Shown: positions 11,161 to 23,139 of the stretch, one piece after another
Position numbering within the stretch: position 1 is the first letter of the stretch
Layout of the letters: the number at the start of each line of letters is the position of its first letter
DNA from: Beroe forskalii
Lineage: Eukaryota > Ctenophora > Nuda > Beroida > Beroidae
Reading direction: 5' to 3'
DNA: 64,000 bases
NCBI GenBank assembly: GCA_011033025.1
Contig: WFMF01000143.1
Span: forward strand, 1 to 64,000
Position numbers and translations under genes: made by a program
Notes under the pieces: generated by a model
Seen by the model: the letters and a program-made list of their open reading frames with translations, nothing else
Databases searched by the model: none
Told to the model about the DNA's origin: nothing

Positions 11161-14088
11161 CACCACCAAAACCGTTGGACGGTTGGTCTAGTAACCCCCC
11201 GCTGGTTTGGATGTGATCAGCCCGTTTTGTCTCTTTTCAGGTTCCGTTGTCACATCCAAACCCGCGGGGGGTTACTAGACCAACCGTCCAACGGTTTTGG
11301 TGGTGATATCTTGACAGATGTATGTAGTTTAAACCCATGTTACTCGGACCCCCTTTATTCGGACCCCCTTCATTCGGACCCCCGTCATTCGGACCCCCGT
11401 TATTCAGACCCCCGTTATTCAGACCCCCGTTAGTCGTATTTAAACTCATTTCAACATAATCAAGTCGAAAATCCCGTGTAAACATAAATTTCTTCAAATC
11501 CCCTAATTTCTACAAAACGTCCGTGTGTACTCACGTGCTGAAATATGGCAACTAGATCTAATTTCATTAGTCGTATTTAAACTCATTTCAACGTAATCAA
11601 GTCAGAAAATCCCAAAATATCAATTTTAAATCCCCTAATTTCTACAAAACGTCCGCGTCAACTCACGTGCTCCACTAGTTCATCGTATATTTCCCATCCC
11701 TATTCACTGCAAGACATGGAGAAACCATTATCAGTAGACCATCGTATCACAGAATAGATTACAGTACAATTTTTCGTCATAAACGTAATTTCAATCAATT
11801 TGCAGTTCAATTTTTAGAAGCCTCCCACGACAACAATCTTCGACCGATCGCCCTGAAACTCGTTTTATAGCTAAATCTTAAGGTCTTAAAAGCAGCATAT
11901 CAAAGCAAACATAACTGATGAAAACTATTTGAGTTAGAGATGTCCAAAGTAGCGCAAAATAGCGTTCTATCGCAAAATACGCTATTTTAGTGGTTTTACG
12001 CGATTTTGATGACGTCATCACAGCACCCAAATAGACTCAAACCAACTTCCCCATAGCCTATAAGACAATTCCACCTTAGTACAACATACTTTGACCGGTC
12101 TCATCTCAAGATAAGTTGCAGTTCTTGACACCTCACCATTTAACTTGTCCTATATTTGGAAATCGATTTTTCACCGTACCTTAGAAAATCGTATATCTCG
12201 ATGAAAATCGAGATAGCCAATAATGTATGATTTTCTGAAAGCTCTTTAAATTTGCCGAAAAATCAGACCGCTATCTCCTTTCCTTCTTGGTGAAAAATGC
12301 CTGAAATTAGCCTATTTTCGCTAAAAAGAAACAAAATTTCGCTAAGTTGATGACGTCATAGTGACGTGAAAATGACGTCACCAGAAATAAATAATCAACG
12401 GATGGTCCAATTCAAATTTTCCTTAAATAGTAATAAGCCCCTTAATTGGAGAAGATTTTCCCGAAAAACGATCAAAAATATCAAATGCACTTCTTAAATA
12501 GTCATTTTACACAGACAGACAGACAGATGCACGAACACTCTGAAATTATTAATATAGATTAATATCATGATAATTGGGAGCAAATTTGGAAAGCCGAGAT
12601 GTCAAGAACGGGAAATGGTAGAGCCATGATCGAGGTCACGTTTTGTTCATCTAAGATGGAAGTTTGGCTTAGGCTATAAGAGAAGTTCTGGTGACGTCAT
12701 TTTCACGTCACTATGACGTCATCAACTTAGCGAAATTTTATTGATTTTATAGCGAAAATAGGCTATTTTCGAGCGCATTTTTCACCAAGAAGGAAAGGAG
12801 ATAGCTCTCTGATTTTTCAGAATGATTTTTAGCAAATTTGAAGAGCTTTCAGAAAATCATATGGATCATTGGGTTATCTCGATTTTTCATCGAGATATAC
12901 GCGATTTTCTAAGGTACGGTGAAAAATCGATTTCCAAATTATTGGACAAAACTTAAACGAGTGAGATGTCAAGAACTAGGACTTATCTTGAGATGAGAGC
13001 GGCCAAAGTATGTTGTGCTAAGGCGGAATTGTGGCTAAGGCTATATTGGAAGTTTGTTTGAGCCTATTTGGGTGCTGTGATGACGCCATCAAAATCGCTT
13101 AAAACCACTAAAATAACGTATTTTGCGAAAGAATGCTATTTTGCGCTACTTTGAACATCTCTAACTCAAAGAGTTTTTATCGGATTATGTTTACTTTAAT
13201 ATGCTGCTTTTTAAGACCTTGAGATTTAGCTATAAAACAAGTTTCAGGGCGATCGGTCGAAGATTGTCGTCGCGGGAGACTTCTAAAAATTGAACTGCAA
13301 ATTGATTGAAATTATTTCTATGACAAAAATTTGTACTGTAGTCCTATTCTGTGATACGAAGGTGAACTGATAATGGTTTCTCCATGTCTCGCAGTGAATA
13401 GGGATGGGAAATATACGATGGACTAGTGAAGCACGTGAGTTCACGCGGACGTTTTGTAGAAATTAGGGGATTTGAAGAAATTGATATTTACACGGAATTT
13501 TCGACTAGATTATGTTGCAGTGAGTTTAAATACGACTAATACACGTGAAATTAGTTCTGGTTGCCATTTTTCAGCACGTGAGTACACATGGACGTTTTGT
13601 AGAAATTAGGGGATTTGAAGAAATTGATATTTACACGGGATTTTCGACTTGGTTACGTTGAAATGAGTTCAGATACGACTAATGAACGTGAAATTAGATC
13701 TTGTTGCTATACTTTAGCACGTGAGTTCACGTGGACGATTTGTAGAAATTAAGAAATATATCAATTCTAGTAATTCCAAGTTAGAATAACGTAGTTTTGG
13801 ATTTCGTCAGGGTGAGTTATGTGGGTTAGACTTGCGTGTGGGCTAGTAACGTGGGTTCGGACTACGTGAGGGCAAGTTACGTGGGCTCAAACTGCCTTTG
13901 GGCAAGTAGTATGGGTTCAAACTACATACATCTGTCAAGATATCACCACCAAAACCGTTGGACGGTTGGTCTAGTAACCCCCCGCGGGTTTGGATGTGAC
14001 AACGGAACCTGAAAAGAGACAAAATGGGTTGATCACATCCAAACCAGCGGGGGGTTACTAGACCAACCGTCCAACGGTTTTGGTGGTG
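11161..14088. mobile_element. 2.9-kb palindromic element with nested terminal hairpins
   Basis: The left arm (11161-12384) is the reverse complement of the right arm (12688-14088), around a spacer of about 300 bp. Each end is itself a palindrome of about 145 bp (11161-11305 and 13944-14088) starting CACCACCAAAACCGTTGGAC. Single-stranded DNA could therefore fold at two levels. The right arm is longer because it holds about three copies of a 135-145 bp tandem unit (13430-13760, each with CACGTGAG) against about two in the left arm (11430-11680). No transposase motif is visible. A clear target duplication is not seen, although GTTA(T)C/GTAAC just outside both ends may belong to the terminal repeat. 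Confidence 0.8.
11338..11432 (+). repeat. 15-bp minisatellite (ATTCGGACCCCCGTT)
   Basis: About six tandem units of ATTCGGACCCCCGTT with G/A and T/C variants lie inside the left arm of the 2.9-kb palindrome. The corresponding right-arm segment (13805-13925) is only loosely similar (GTGGGTTCGGACTACGTGAG), so the arms have diverged here. Confidence 0.8.
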
Positions 14089-14469
14089 TAACAAACACAT
14101 GATATAAAGCGCGAGTAGAACACGACTCTACGCATAAAGTACTACCCTTTAAATCGGTCAAAACTTGTCGTGAGACTACTATAGCTTAATCACTCCCTTT
14201 AAAAATTGCCATTTGTCAAATTTCTGCTTCCATGCTTTCGAACTATCTTGATTGTTGTGCCTATAGCGAGCGATAGTTCACTACGAAAGTTAATTTTAAT
14301 AATGACATTAATTCGTATTTTTCATAGTTGTATCATTAATTAATAGCATTTATAATTATATTATGATATAGTTCAATACTTTGATAAATATCCCTAAGAG
14401 CAGTATTCAATCGGAGTGACATTGTCAAATAATTTCCAATTATAAAGTTTTATTCTTATTCTGAATTGG

Positions 14470-16855
14470 TGTATGAAGTTATGACATTTACTAAAACTTA
14501 TGTTCGTATTATCAGTATCATCGTCATCCGTGTTTTAGTCTCAACATTCGAATCAATTCGGAAATTGTCCCACTCGATATCAATTCATTCAAGTTTACCG
14601 GGCGAATTTACTGGGCTACGTGGCATAGAGATGCCAATTTAGAGATGCTTCTCGAGTTCTTGCATTTTCACATAAAAACATAGAGGTGAATAAGATGAAC
14701 GTACGGTCGAATTACATGAAAGCGATGGAGATAAGTGCACGGGCCGTATGAGCAATGAACTTACTGTACTGCAACGAAATGAAGGATTCTCACGCAACCA
14801 ATGACACATTCGCGACATTTCCCTTACTGCCGCTGAACCTGCCCGGGCATGTTATGCGTCGCGCGCGAACAATAGGCGCAAGAATTTATACTGTCACCGA
14901 CAGTGTCAGGGGCATATTGTTTGTGTGCGACTTAGTATTTGTGTGCGATGCTACCCTCGGCAAAATCGTCCATCATTTCAAACAAATGTCAGATGTTTCG
15001 TTGTGAATTACATTATGATTGTTTTAATGGATCAGAATTTGCACATTCGGGCTCAAGTAAAGTGATGCAATCATAACGTTGTTTTATATGGGTCAAAAAA
15101 GTGTTACCATGCATGGTTTCAAAAGTTCAAAGCACCTTTGCTCCTTTACTCTTTTATGGAGCTTGTGTGACTGCCTTAGCTATAATGTTTATGGGTCTTC
15201 ATTGGTCGAAAGTAACAGCTTAAGTAGTTTGCCGTAGGCTGTAGCCCCAGTTTGGAGGATTTTCTCTACAAGAATAAACAAATTCTTATGTTTTTACTAC
15301 CTATTTCCCTATTTCTCTTGAACTCTTGTAGATTAAAACCACCATATATGCAATTACCCGGCCACTGAGGATCTTTCTTTCTTTTGCACTTTCAACTTAT
15401 TTTACAATCTGATGCCTCTGCCCTATGATTTATGAAGATAAATATCAGTAACGAGCTTGAACTTGGCCGTCGGGCTCGTACTTCGTTATAGCTCAAGCTG
15501 CCACAAGTCATCAATACATGTCATGTTCCTGATTTACGATTTTAAGTCGAACTCAGTGTTCAATCCATGTTAATAGTGATATAATAGTGCTGTTATTTCT
15601 CCAAACCCCGCATTTGCATTGGATAGTCATTTTTTGCCACAAGAACTTTCTGTTCGTTTTAAAATTCTTTGAAGATTTATACTCAATTATTTCCTTTATA
15701 GAAGAGCAAATTTCTCAAAAAAGCTCCCGAGAATGAATAGGTATTGGATTTAAATGGATATATCGCAGTGAAGTAATTGCCCAGAATAGAAAATCTGCCC
15801 CAAAATTCGCTCTCCAAGTATTATAAATTGATACACGTATGGATTGGGGATGCTATATTTGAGCGGGGCCGTGGAGTGTGGACACTAGACATATCCATGA
15901 GGAATTTAAATTCTTACTTGCACACAAGAAGTGAAATAGCCCATGTCAGTGTCAACTCTGCAACATGCTGGAGGATGGAAGTCAAGCTACTAATACAGTA
16001 CTACAGTTATACAAACTTTTACCATGGGCTTTCCTTGAATTCACAGTTTATCGTGTTGATTCGGGTTGTTTGGGGTTGATTTGCTTTTTTCTGTGTTGAT
16101 TGCGCTTGTTTCGGGTTGATTTGCCTTGTTTCGGGTCGTTGTGGGTTGATTCAACTTGTTTCACCGAAACAAGGCGAAATTTCGGGTTGATTCGCTTGTT
16201 TCGGGTTGATTCGCTTGTTTCGCCTTGTTTCGCCTTGTTTCGGCGAAACAAGTTGAATCAACCCACAACAACCCGAAACAAGGCAAATCAACCCGAAACA
16301 AGCGAATCAACCCTAAACAAGCGAATCAACCCGAAATAAGCGAATCAACGAAACAAGCGAATCCCGAAACAACCCGAATCAAGCCGAATCGACATGAACT
16401 ACAAGCAGTTTTGCATTTTCCGTTTGTTTCGGGTTGATTCGCCTTGTTTCGGGTTGGTTCGCTTGTTTCGCCCTGTTTCGCCTTGTTTCGCTTGATATGG
16501 CAGCAAAAACACGAAACAACCCGAAACAACCCCGAATCAAGCCAAAATTTTACTAAAAACTGGAACAACCCGAAACAACCCGAAACAAGCTGAAACAAGC
16601 CGAAACAAGCCGAAACAAGTGGAAAATGCAAAACTGCTTGTTTCGGGTTGTTTCGGGTAGTTTCGGGTTGATTCGCTTGTTTCGGGTTGTTTCGCTTGTT
16701 TCGCTTGTTTCGGGCTGTTTCGGGTTGTTTCGGCTCGTTTCGCCTTGTTTCGGCTTGTTTCGGAAGGTTTTTGGGTTGGTTCGGGGTGGTTTCGGGTCGT
16801 TCCGCTTGTTTCGGCTTGTTTCGGGGTGGTTTCGCTAGTTCCTGCTTTTAGTATC
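14470..16855. mobile_element. Partial inverted copy of element X
   Basis: From 16855 leftwards the sequence is the reverse complement of 6059-8455: the same terminus (CCTGCTTTTAGTATC), the same satellite block order with local deletions, and the same interior including the 83-codon ORF. Similarity stops near 14470 (8455 in the first copy), so the other arm of this copy is missing. Its outer end abuts and truncates the endonuclease ORF on the right. Confidence 0.8.
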
Positions 16856-18039
16856 TACGCTGATACAGTACAAGCTGCTTTCCGCAACAGTCGCTTACCC
16901 TCGCGATTTTCCCTTTTAAACCGTGGCTCATTGCTGCTGCTCTTGGTAAGTGGCCTTGATTTTGTAAGTTCCATGCTGTCAGAGGCCAGATCCTGTAAGT
17001 ATTTGGTAATGTCATTGTTGAGTGAGTATGTGCCCTCATGTGTATTGCTGTATGTCGAATGTAAAATGTCATCAATTTTCTGGGGGTTTTTCTGCATAGA
17101 TTCCAGGAAGTCGTCTTTGCTGGATGGCGTGGTTTTGTAACGAGGTGGAGCTTTGTTGAAGGAAGTGTGCAGGGGTTTGATGACCTTGGGATCTACTGCT
17201 GAAAGGTTCAGAGAAAGTTCTAAGGGTTTGTGGTCGCTGAACACTGTGAACTCTTTGACTTTCATGTGAGATACGAGTTTGCTGTGTTCAGAGGATGTGA
17301 TAAAGTAGTCTACTAAACTAGATTTATTTGGTTTAATGCAAGTGAGTTCTCCTTTAAAATCTCCTAAAGTCCTACCGTTCAAGACATGAAGTTTGTTGTT
17401 TATGAGAATGTCTAGGAATGGCTTTTTGTGACTGTTTGTAGAGAGGTCTTTGGAGTTGCGAGGTGAAATGTCCTGTGGAACGTAATCATCGGGAATCGGT
17501 ATGAAACTGTCTGCACCACTGTTGTCGTTGAGAATATAGTCGATTTCCCTTCCAATTCTAGAGTTAAAGTCGCCACAGAGAATTATACTTCCCTTGGGGG
17601 ATAGCTCGTTTATAAAGGAGTCAAGTTCCTGAAGTTGTCCACGTCCAGTTTTACCAGAGCTAATATTTGATGTGTTGGCTGGCCTGACATATGCATTTAT
17701 AATAAAGATATCGGCCTCAAGATTAAAATAGCTGCTTTTGAGTCTGCAAACGACTATGTCAGAAATTTTACAGGGATGTTGTTTTATACCATTGGAAATT
17801 TCATGTCTAACTAGGGTGCACACTCCACCATCATTTTCTTTATTTCGTGTGTTATTGAACGACTTGTAGCCGGGATATTTTACAGATTGCCGTATCTCTT
17901 GCAAATAAACAATGGGATATGGTTCAAAAATTTTGCAAAATTCCATATCTTGAAATTTGTTACCATGACAGACAGAATTTGAGGACTGGAAGTTCCAGCA
18001 CATAACATGGATATTTCTTTTCACATCATACACAGCCAT
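16855..18039 (-). pseudogene. Truncated non-LTR retrotransposon endonuclease ORF
   Basis: This 394-codon frame encodes an AP-like endonuclease of the exonuclease-endonuclease-phosphatase fold. Visible motifs in order are CWNFQSS near residue 14, a YLQEIR catalytic Glu motif near 47, INAYVRP near 115, LCGDFNSRIG near 155, LVDYFI near 242 and the terminal FSDHKPLEL near 270. These are the nicking endonuclease motifs of LINE elements, which open the target for target-primed reverse transcription. After the domain comes a Lys/Arg-rich linker. The frame then runs into the terminus of foldback element X and stops at a TAG supplied at that junction. No reverse transcriptase follows, so this is the 5' part of a LINE cut off by the element. 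A 20-bp satellite array lies about 130 bp upstream of its ATG. Clade is undetermined. Confidence 0.85.
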
Positions 18040-18171
18040 AATAATTTGAATTAAAAGTTATAAAAAAGCTCTAAGTTGTAAAAAGGGGCTCTAGTGGTGG
18101 TTGTCATTAGTACTGGTGTGGCCTACTTACTTACAAAACTGAAGGTGAATTCCCTGAAGATCCTGTGTAGA

Positions 18172-18945
18172 CTGTGACGTTTGATCCCAAGGTACGACAT
18201 TTGATCCCAAGGTACGACATTTGATCTCAGGGTACGACATTTGATCTCAGGGTGCAACATTTGATCTAACTGATCTCTAAGTATAAAAATTCATTCCAGG
18301 TTGCGACGTTTGATCCCAAGGTACGACATTCGATCTCAGGGTACGACATTTGATCTCTAAGTATAGAAATTGATTCCAGACTGCGACGTTTGATCCCAAG
18401 GTACGACATTTGATCTCAGAATTTTTTGACATTTGATCTCAGGGTGCGACATTTGATCTCTAAGTATAAAAATTCATTCCAGGTTGCGACGTTTGATCCC
18501 AAGGTACGACATTTGATCTCAGGGTACGACATTTGATCTCAGGGTGCGACATTTGATCTAATTGATCTCTAAGTATAAAAATTCATTCCAGGTTGCGACG
18601 TTTGATCCCAAGGTACGACATTTGATCTCCAAGTACGACATTTGACGTAAGGGTACGACATTTTATCTCAGGGTGGAACATTTGATCTCTCAGTATAGAA
18701 ATTGATTCTTGGCTGCGACGTTTGATCCCAAGGTACGACATTTGATCTCCAGGTACGACATCTGATCTCAGGGTACGACATTTGATCTCTAAGTATAGAA
18801 ATTGATTCTAGGCTGTCACGTTTGATCCCAAGGTACGACATTTGATCTCAGGGTACGACATTTGATCTCAGGGTGGGACATTTGATCTCACGCGTATAGA
18901 ACATTCATTCCAGATTTGAACAGTTTGATCCCAAGGTACATTTAA
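18172..18945 (-). repeat. 20-bp satellite array (GATCAAATGTCGTACC family)
   Basis: Units read ACGACATTTGATCTCAGGGT on the plus strand, with interspersed variants such as ATAGAAATTGATTCCAGGCT. This is the reverse complement of the large array at 23140-27003. The array ends about 130 bp upstream of the endonuclease ORF start. Confidence 0.9.
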
Positions 18946-19330
18946 GTAAGCCTACCACACTCCTATGTAAGCCTATCACACCCTAAGTTAGCCTATCACA
19001 CTAAGTAAGCCTATCACAACCCCTAAGTAAGCCTATCACACCCCTAAGTAAGCCTATCACACTCTAAGTTAATATCCTATGCCCTAAGTAAGCCTATCAC
19101 ACCTTACTAAGCCTATCACTCTCCTAAGTAAGTCTATCATTCTAAGTTAACATATCACACCTAAGTACTTAAAGTAAGCCTATCATCCCTAAGTACAAGC
19201 ATATCACCCTTCTAAGTAGCCTATCACACCCCTGGCCCTAAAGTACGCCTATCATATCTCTAAGTAAGCCTATCACACCCCTATTAAAGTATTAAGTAAG
19301 ACTATCCCACTACTAAATAAGCCTATCTGG
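18946..19330 (+). repeat. AAGCCTATCACACCCCTAAGT minisatellite
   Basis: Degenerate units of about 20 bp (TAAGCCTATCACACCCC) are tandemly repeated, with many indels. The motif returns at 19650-19710. The intervening 19331-19649 is an island of unique DNA with a 62-codon minus-strand frame I cannot assign. Confidence 0.8.
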
Positions 19331-19649
19331 GACTGTTAACACCGTCGAGAAAACGGCAGCTCAACCGTGAACCCAGAAGTGCATGATTTTTTTGACAAGG
19401 AATGTTTCGATTGCTGATGCGCCATAGCGTACTGTTGAGCTCATCAGCCGTTTATCGCGCACACAGGTCTTGAGTGATCTCGCAACATGAGCTGCTGATA
19501 TGATTTCTTGTTTTATTTGTGGTGACGTATCAAATTTGATTTCATTCACATCGTGGAGTGCCCTAGATAGGGATTTTATATTTATTATGGTACTATTGTA
19601 TTTCTTTCAAAGCCCTTAGTGGTACCCCAGCGTGGGTTTCAATCAACCT

Positions 19650-19715
19650 ATCAATCCCCTAAGGTAGCCTATCACACCCCTAAGTAAGCCTATCACACTC
19701 CTCAGGTACCCTCTT
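19650..19715 (+). repeat. Second block of AAGCCTATCACACC repeats
   Basis: Three units of the same minisatellite follow the unique island, suggesting the island was inserted into, or escaped from, a once continuous array. Confidence 0.7.
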
Positions 19716-20040
19716 AACCCGAAATGTATGGTCAATCTTAAGGGAAAGCATGGGGGATCCCTTAAAAATAAGTGGTTTTGCTGAGGGATCCTCAGCTCTA
19801 TTTTTAAGGGTTTCCTTTTCTATTATAAAGTATTCCCTCATTTTTAAAGCAGTTCCCTCAAAAACACACTACGTTTTACTCCACATCTTCTTGATGCTCT
19901 ACTTCGGTACTTCAAGCATATTTCTGATCTCGAGATGGCTTGTTCACACAATCATTGGTGCCTTGGTGCCAAGAAACCATACTATTGAGTTCAAACATCC
20001 TAAATTCTCCAGGAGTTGCCACCAGTTTCAAGGGAAAAGG

Positions 20041-20108
20041 TCATTTTTCAAAGGAAATCATTTTTCAAAGGAAATCATTTTTCAAAGGAAATCATTTTTC
20101 AAAGGAAA
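20041..20108 (+). repeat. Four exact copies of a 17-bp repeat
   Basis: TCATTTTTCAAAGGAAA is repeated four times without mismatch. The surrounding 147-codon open frame (19750-20193) spans this repeat and nearby hairpin-forming DNA and shows no domain, so I do not call it a gene. Confidence 0.85.
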
Positions 20109-21300
20109 TCATTCTGCATACGGGCTATTAACTTTTAACTGCCCAGATATTCTCGATTTTGTTCCTAGAAGCTTTCAATCTCATCTTATGTAAGACCAAA
20201 CTTTGACCATCATACTGACCAGAGTCACCAAATTTGAAAGTGGAATATGACTAGTCTGTCCTAATCCTTGTCACTTGATTGACGTTTGGTCAGTCTATGG
20301 TGGTATTTGCAACTTTTGTGAGTCAAGAACAACCATTAATAAAACCTGATTATGTATCAAAATGTGTGACTGAAATTTGTCACTGAGTGTACTGAAGAAT
20401 TGCTGATTATGGAAGCCATGTAGAAATTTAGTTCTTTTGAACTATTAAAATAAGTAGTAACAAAGTTGAAGTATTTCAATATTATTGGTTCTACAGATTG
20501 CAGATGAAAAATCTATTGAAGTCCCCAACTGTTTCTAGCATCAAAACAGGTCAGTTTTAAAATTTTTGAATCTGTAAGAAATACCAACCTAAAAACATGT
20601 CCTTGTGGAAATTCAAATTAGATATATCCTTTGAAACATGTCCCATGCATGGTTGAAATACCAGTTTTTGCCCATTACTCTACTTCTGTGAACTTTTGAG
20701 CATATTTCCAATGACAAATTGTATATAAACGTGGCCATTGTGGTTCTATTGAGCTAAAAACAAAGTCTGTACGACCATATTGGACTGAGATACAAAAAAT
20801 AATCAAATAAATGGCTCGCGTATGGTCCGAAAATCAGTTTTTCGTCAATAACTTTTTTTCTGAGCATTTTAGGGCATATGTTTATTAACAAGTCGAATAT
20901 AAACATGGCCATTGCGGTTCGTTTGAGCTAAAAACGAAGTCTCTACGACCTTCCTGAGCCGAGATATGGATTTTACTCATACGCGCATAAGGGCGTGGCA
21001 TGGGCGTGGCCCCACAGGCATGTGAATAGCGATACATTTTATGTACCTAGATGATTCTGGTCCAGAATTGCCTGAAGAACAACCTGGAAAGGTCAAAAAT
21101 TCTGGGCAATGAAATGCATACACATCTGCAGCTGGCTACTCTAGTAAAAGGTAAGTTTTGAAGGCGTGAGCTGGGTTGCCTTCAGTAACATAAGTGTATT
21201 TAAAAAGTGGTACGGATTTCATTTTGAGTGGTGATTATCGAAATGTCAGGACCCTCCTGCTCTCCTTCCATTATTTTCTTGAATCAGCTGGTGTATCGTC
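20109..21300. other. Non-coding DNA with a diverged ~165-bp tandem duplication
   Basis: The segment near 20690-20785 (TATAAACGTGGCCATTGTGG ... AAAGTCTGTACGACC) is repeated in diverged form near 20860-20965 (TATAAACATGGCCATTGCGG ... AAGTCTCTACGACC). No gene is recognised. Confidence 0.5.
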
Positions 21301-21481
21301 GTCTTTTATTATTATTACCTTGTGTAGGTGTGCTTCTACGTTTGTTAGTTTTGTGAGATAGTGTTCTGTTGGGGAAAGGCTTCTTTTTGTTATTTGTGGC
21401 TTTCTTTCAAAAATATTGGTGTTGTTGAAAAATTTTATCATTTTGTTGATTAGATGACTACTTTGCAGATCGTCAATGCTA

Positions 21482-22558
21482 TCAAATTGGTATTTGTTGA
21501 ATATTTCTTTTTCTTTTATTGCTGAAATAAGAGCATTTACACAGTATATGATGCGCTGTTTCTAGGCAGTTCTCTTCCCAGTTGTAGTCAACGTATTTCA
21601 TTACTTCTGTACAGTATTCACAGTGTTCATTATAACTCTGTTTTGTTTTTGTCATGTGATAGTTTAGGTTGTTATGATTGGATAATATTTTAATTAAAGT
21701 ACTTATTTTCTCATAGTTTAGTGTTAAGATTTTGTTTGTCATTTTATTTGTCCTGTATTTATAAGCTTTAACTAAACCAGATGTAAGTATCTTAGCCTCA
21801 CAGCTCATATCACTATATATAAATCTGTTTTCTATGGTAGTGTTTGTTAATGATATTAATAAATGTTGTGAATGGTGCTTTATTATATAGCGGATTTGAT
21901 ACTTGTTTTAGGGAACCTTTCTTAGCAAGGTAGTCAGCTATTTCATTTCCTTCATGACCTTCGTGGCCAGGTATCCAGTTGAGATTGACTGTGTTATTTC
22001 CTCCCAGCTCATTAAGTGAGTTATGGCACATTTTTATTAATTCATTTTTTTGTATGTTTGTTCATTAGAGACTTAAGTACTGCTTGTGAATCTGAGTAGA
22101 ATTCGATATTTAAATTACTTAAGTTTTTGTTTCGTATGATTTCGCTAGCTTTCCATATAGCAATTGCTTCTGCTTGGTAAATGCTGGTGTGTGTTGGGAG
22201 TGGTTCTGCTACCTCATTTATTTCTTCTTCACTGAATGTTATACCGATTCCTGTGTTGCCTTTTTCATTTTTTGACCCATCTGTGAAGATTAGAAGGTTT
22301 GATTCACATTCTTTCACTTGTATACTGTCCCTGTTTTCAATGTTGATTTTGTATGTTTTGTTTAAGATTGAGAAAGGACTAATTTTGTCTGAAATTGGGT
22401 TTGGGTCAATTTTTATCACATTTTTAATTTCCAATCAATTATTTCTTGTGTTGATTGTATTTTTTCATTTTTATAGTAATTCATGTTCCAGTGTCTTTCA
22501 GTCTTGAGAGTTAATGCTCTTTTTAAAGCTGTTTCTTCTAATTTTAACTCAATTCTTG
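21482..22558 (-). pseudogene. LINE remnant: RNase H and C-terminal Cys/His region
   Basis: Reading leftwards on the minus strand, a short segment (22436-22558, ending in DWKLKM) leads by frameshift into an RNase H fold. Motifs seen are LIFTDGSK, IYQAEAIAIW, FYSDSQAVL and WIPGHEGHEGNEIADYLA, giving the D-E-D-H catalytic set that degrades RNA in RNA/DNA hybrids. Downstream comes a C-x2-C ... H-x3-C-x-C stretch (EHCEYC ... AHHILCKC), typical of the C-terminus of I/R1/Outcast-type non-LTR elements. At least three frameshifts (about 22435, 22040 and 21840) break the frame. The reverse transcriptase and endonuclease are absent. Satellite DNA begins immediately upstream, at 22583. RNase H of this type excludes RTE and typical CR1 elements; the clade is otherwise open. 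Confidence 0.85.
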
Positions 22559-22582
22559 ATTAATTAATTATATTCTTATGTT

Positions 22583-22795
22583 GACCTCAAGGTGCGACAT
22601 TTGATTTCTTACTCTAGAAAGTGATTCCAAACTGCGACGTTTGATCCCAAGGTACGACGTTTGATCTCAGGGTACGACATTTGTTCTCAGGGTACGACAT
22701 TTGATCTCAAGGTGCGACATTTGATCTCTAAGTATAGAAGTTGATTCCAAAAGGCGATGTTTGATCCCAAAGTACGACGTTTGATCTCAGGGTAG
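22583..22795 (-). repeat. 20-bp satellite, short block, minus orientation
   Basis: The motif is the same as at 18172-18945 (GGTACGACATTTGATCTCAG). It faces the big array at 23140-27003 in inverted orientation across a unique core of about 340 bp. Confidence 0.9.
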
Positions 22796-23139
22796 TATCC
22801 TACGATAGCAACAATGGTGACAGTGGTTCCTAAGCCCTCGCTTATAGGTACTGCTTGTACGCGCGCCACGCTGCGCAACGCACACAGGGATATTCTTTTT
22901 TACTTGTTTAGCAAACCTTGTAGGTCGCGTGCGGGCCGCAGCGCGTACACACACCCCTATGTTGCGCACACATCCTTTTCCGTAACATAATTCCGGTTCG
23001 TCTGCCATGTATACGGAGGCCTTCATTATCTATTAATCTATTAGTATGGCTGATGGCAATATGACGTCACTCAGAAAAATATAAATAAGTGCATCTTGAT
23101 GTACTATGTAGCGCTTTAAAGGATTGGGGTAGGGTTTTT
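22796..23139. repeat. Core between inverted satellite arrays; dispersed repeat copy 1
   Basis: This GC-rich core contains TTCCTAAGCCCTCGC, TACGCGCGCCACGCTGCGCA, CACACAGGGATAT and TTTAGCAAACCTTG. It then has GGAGGCCTTCATTATCTAT, ATGACGTCACTCAGAAAA and TAGCGCTTTAAAGG. The same blocks occur, in swapped order, at about 59157-59312. Confidence 0.65.

Noticed and set aside
19361..19549. 62-codon frame in the unique island between AAGCCTATCACACC arrays
   Set aside because: No recognisable motif; short and could be random.
19750..20193. 147-codon plus-strand frame with hydrophobic stretches
   Set aside because: It spans inverted repeats and an exact 17-bp tandem repeat whose translation is KGNHFSKEIIFQRKSFF-like; no domain.
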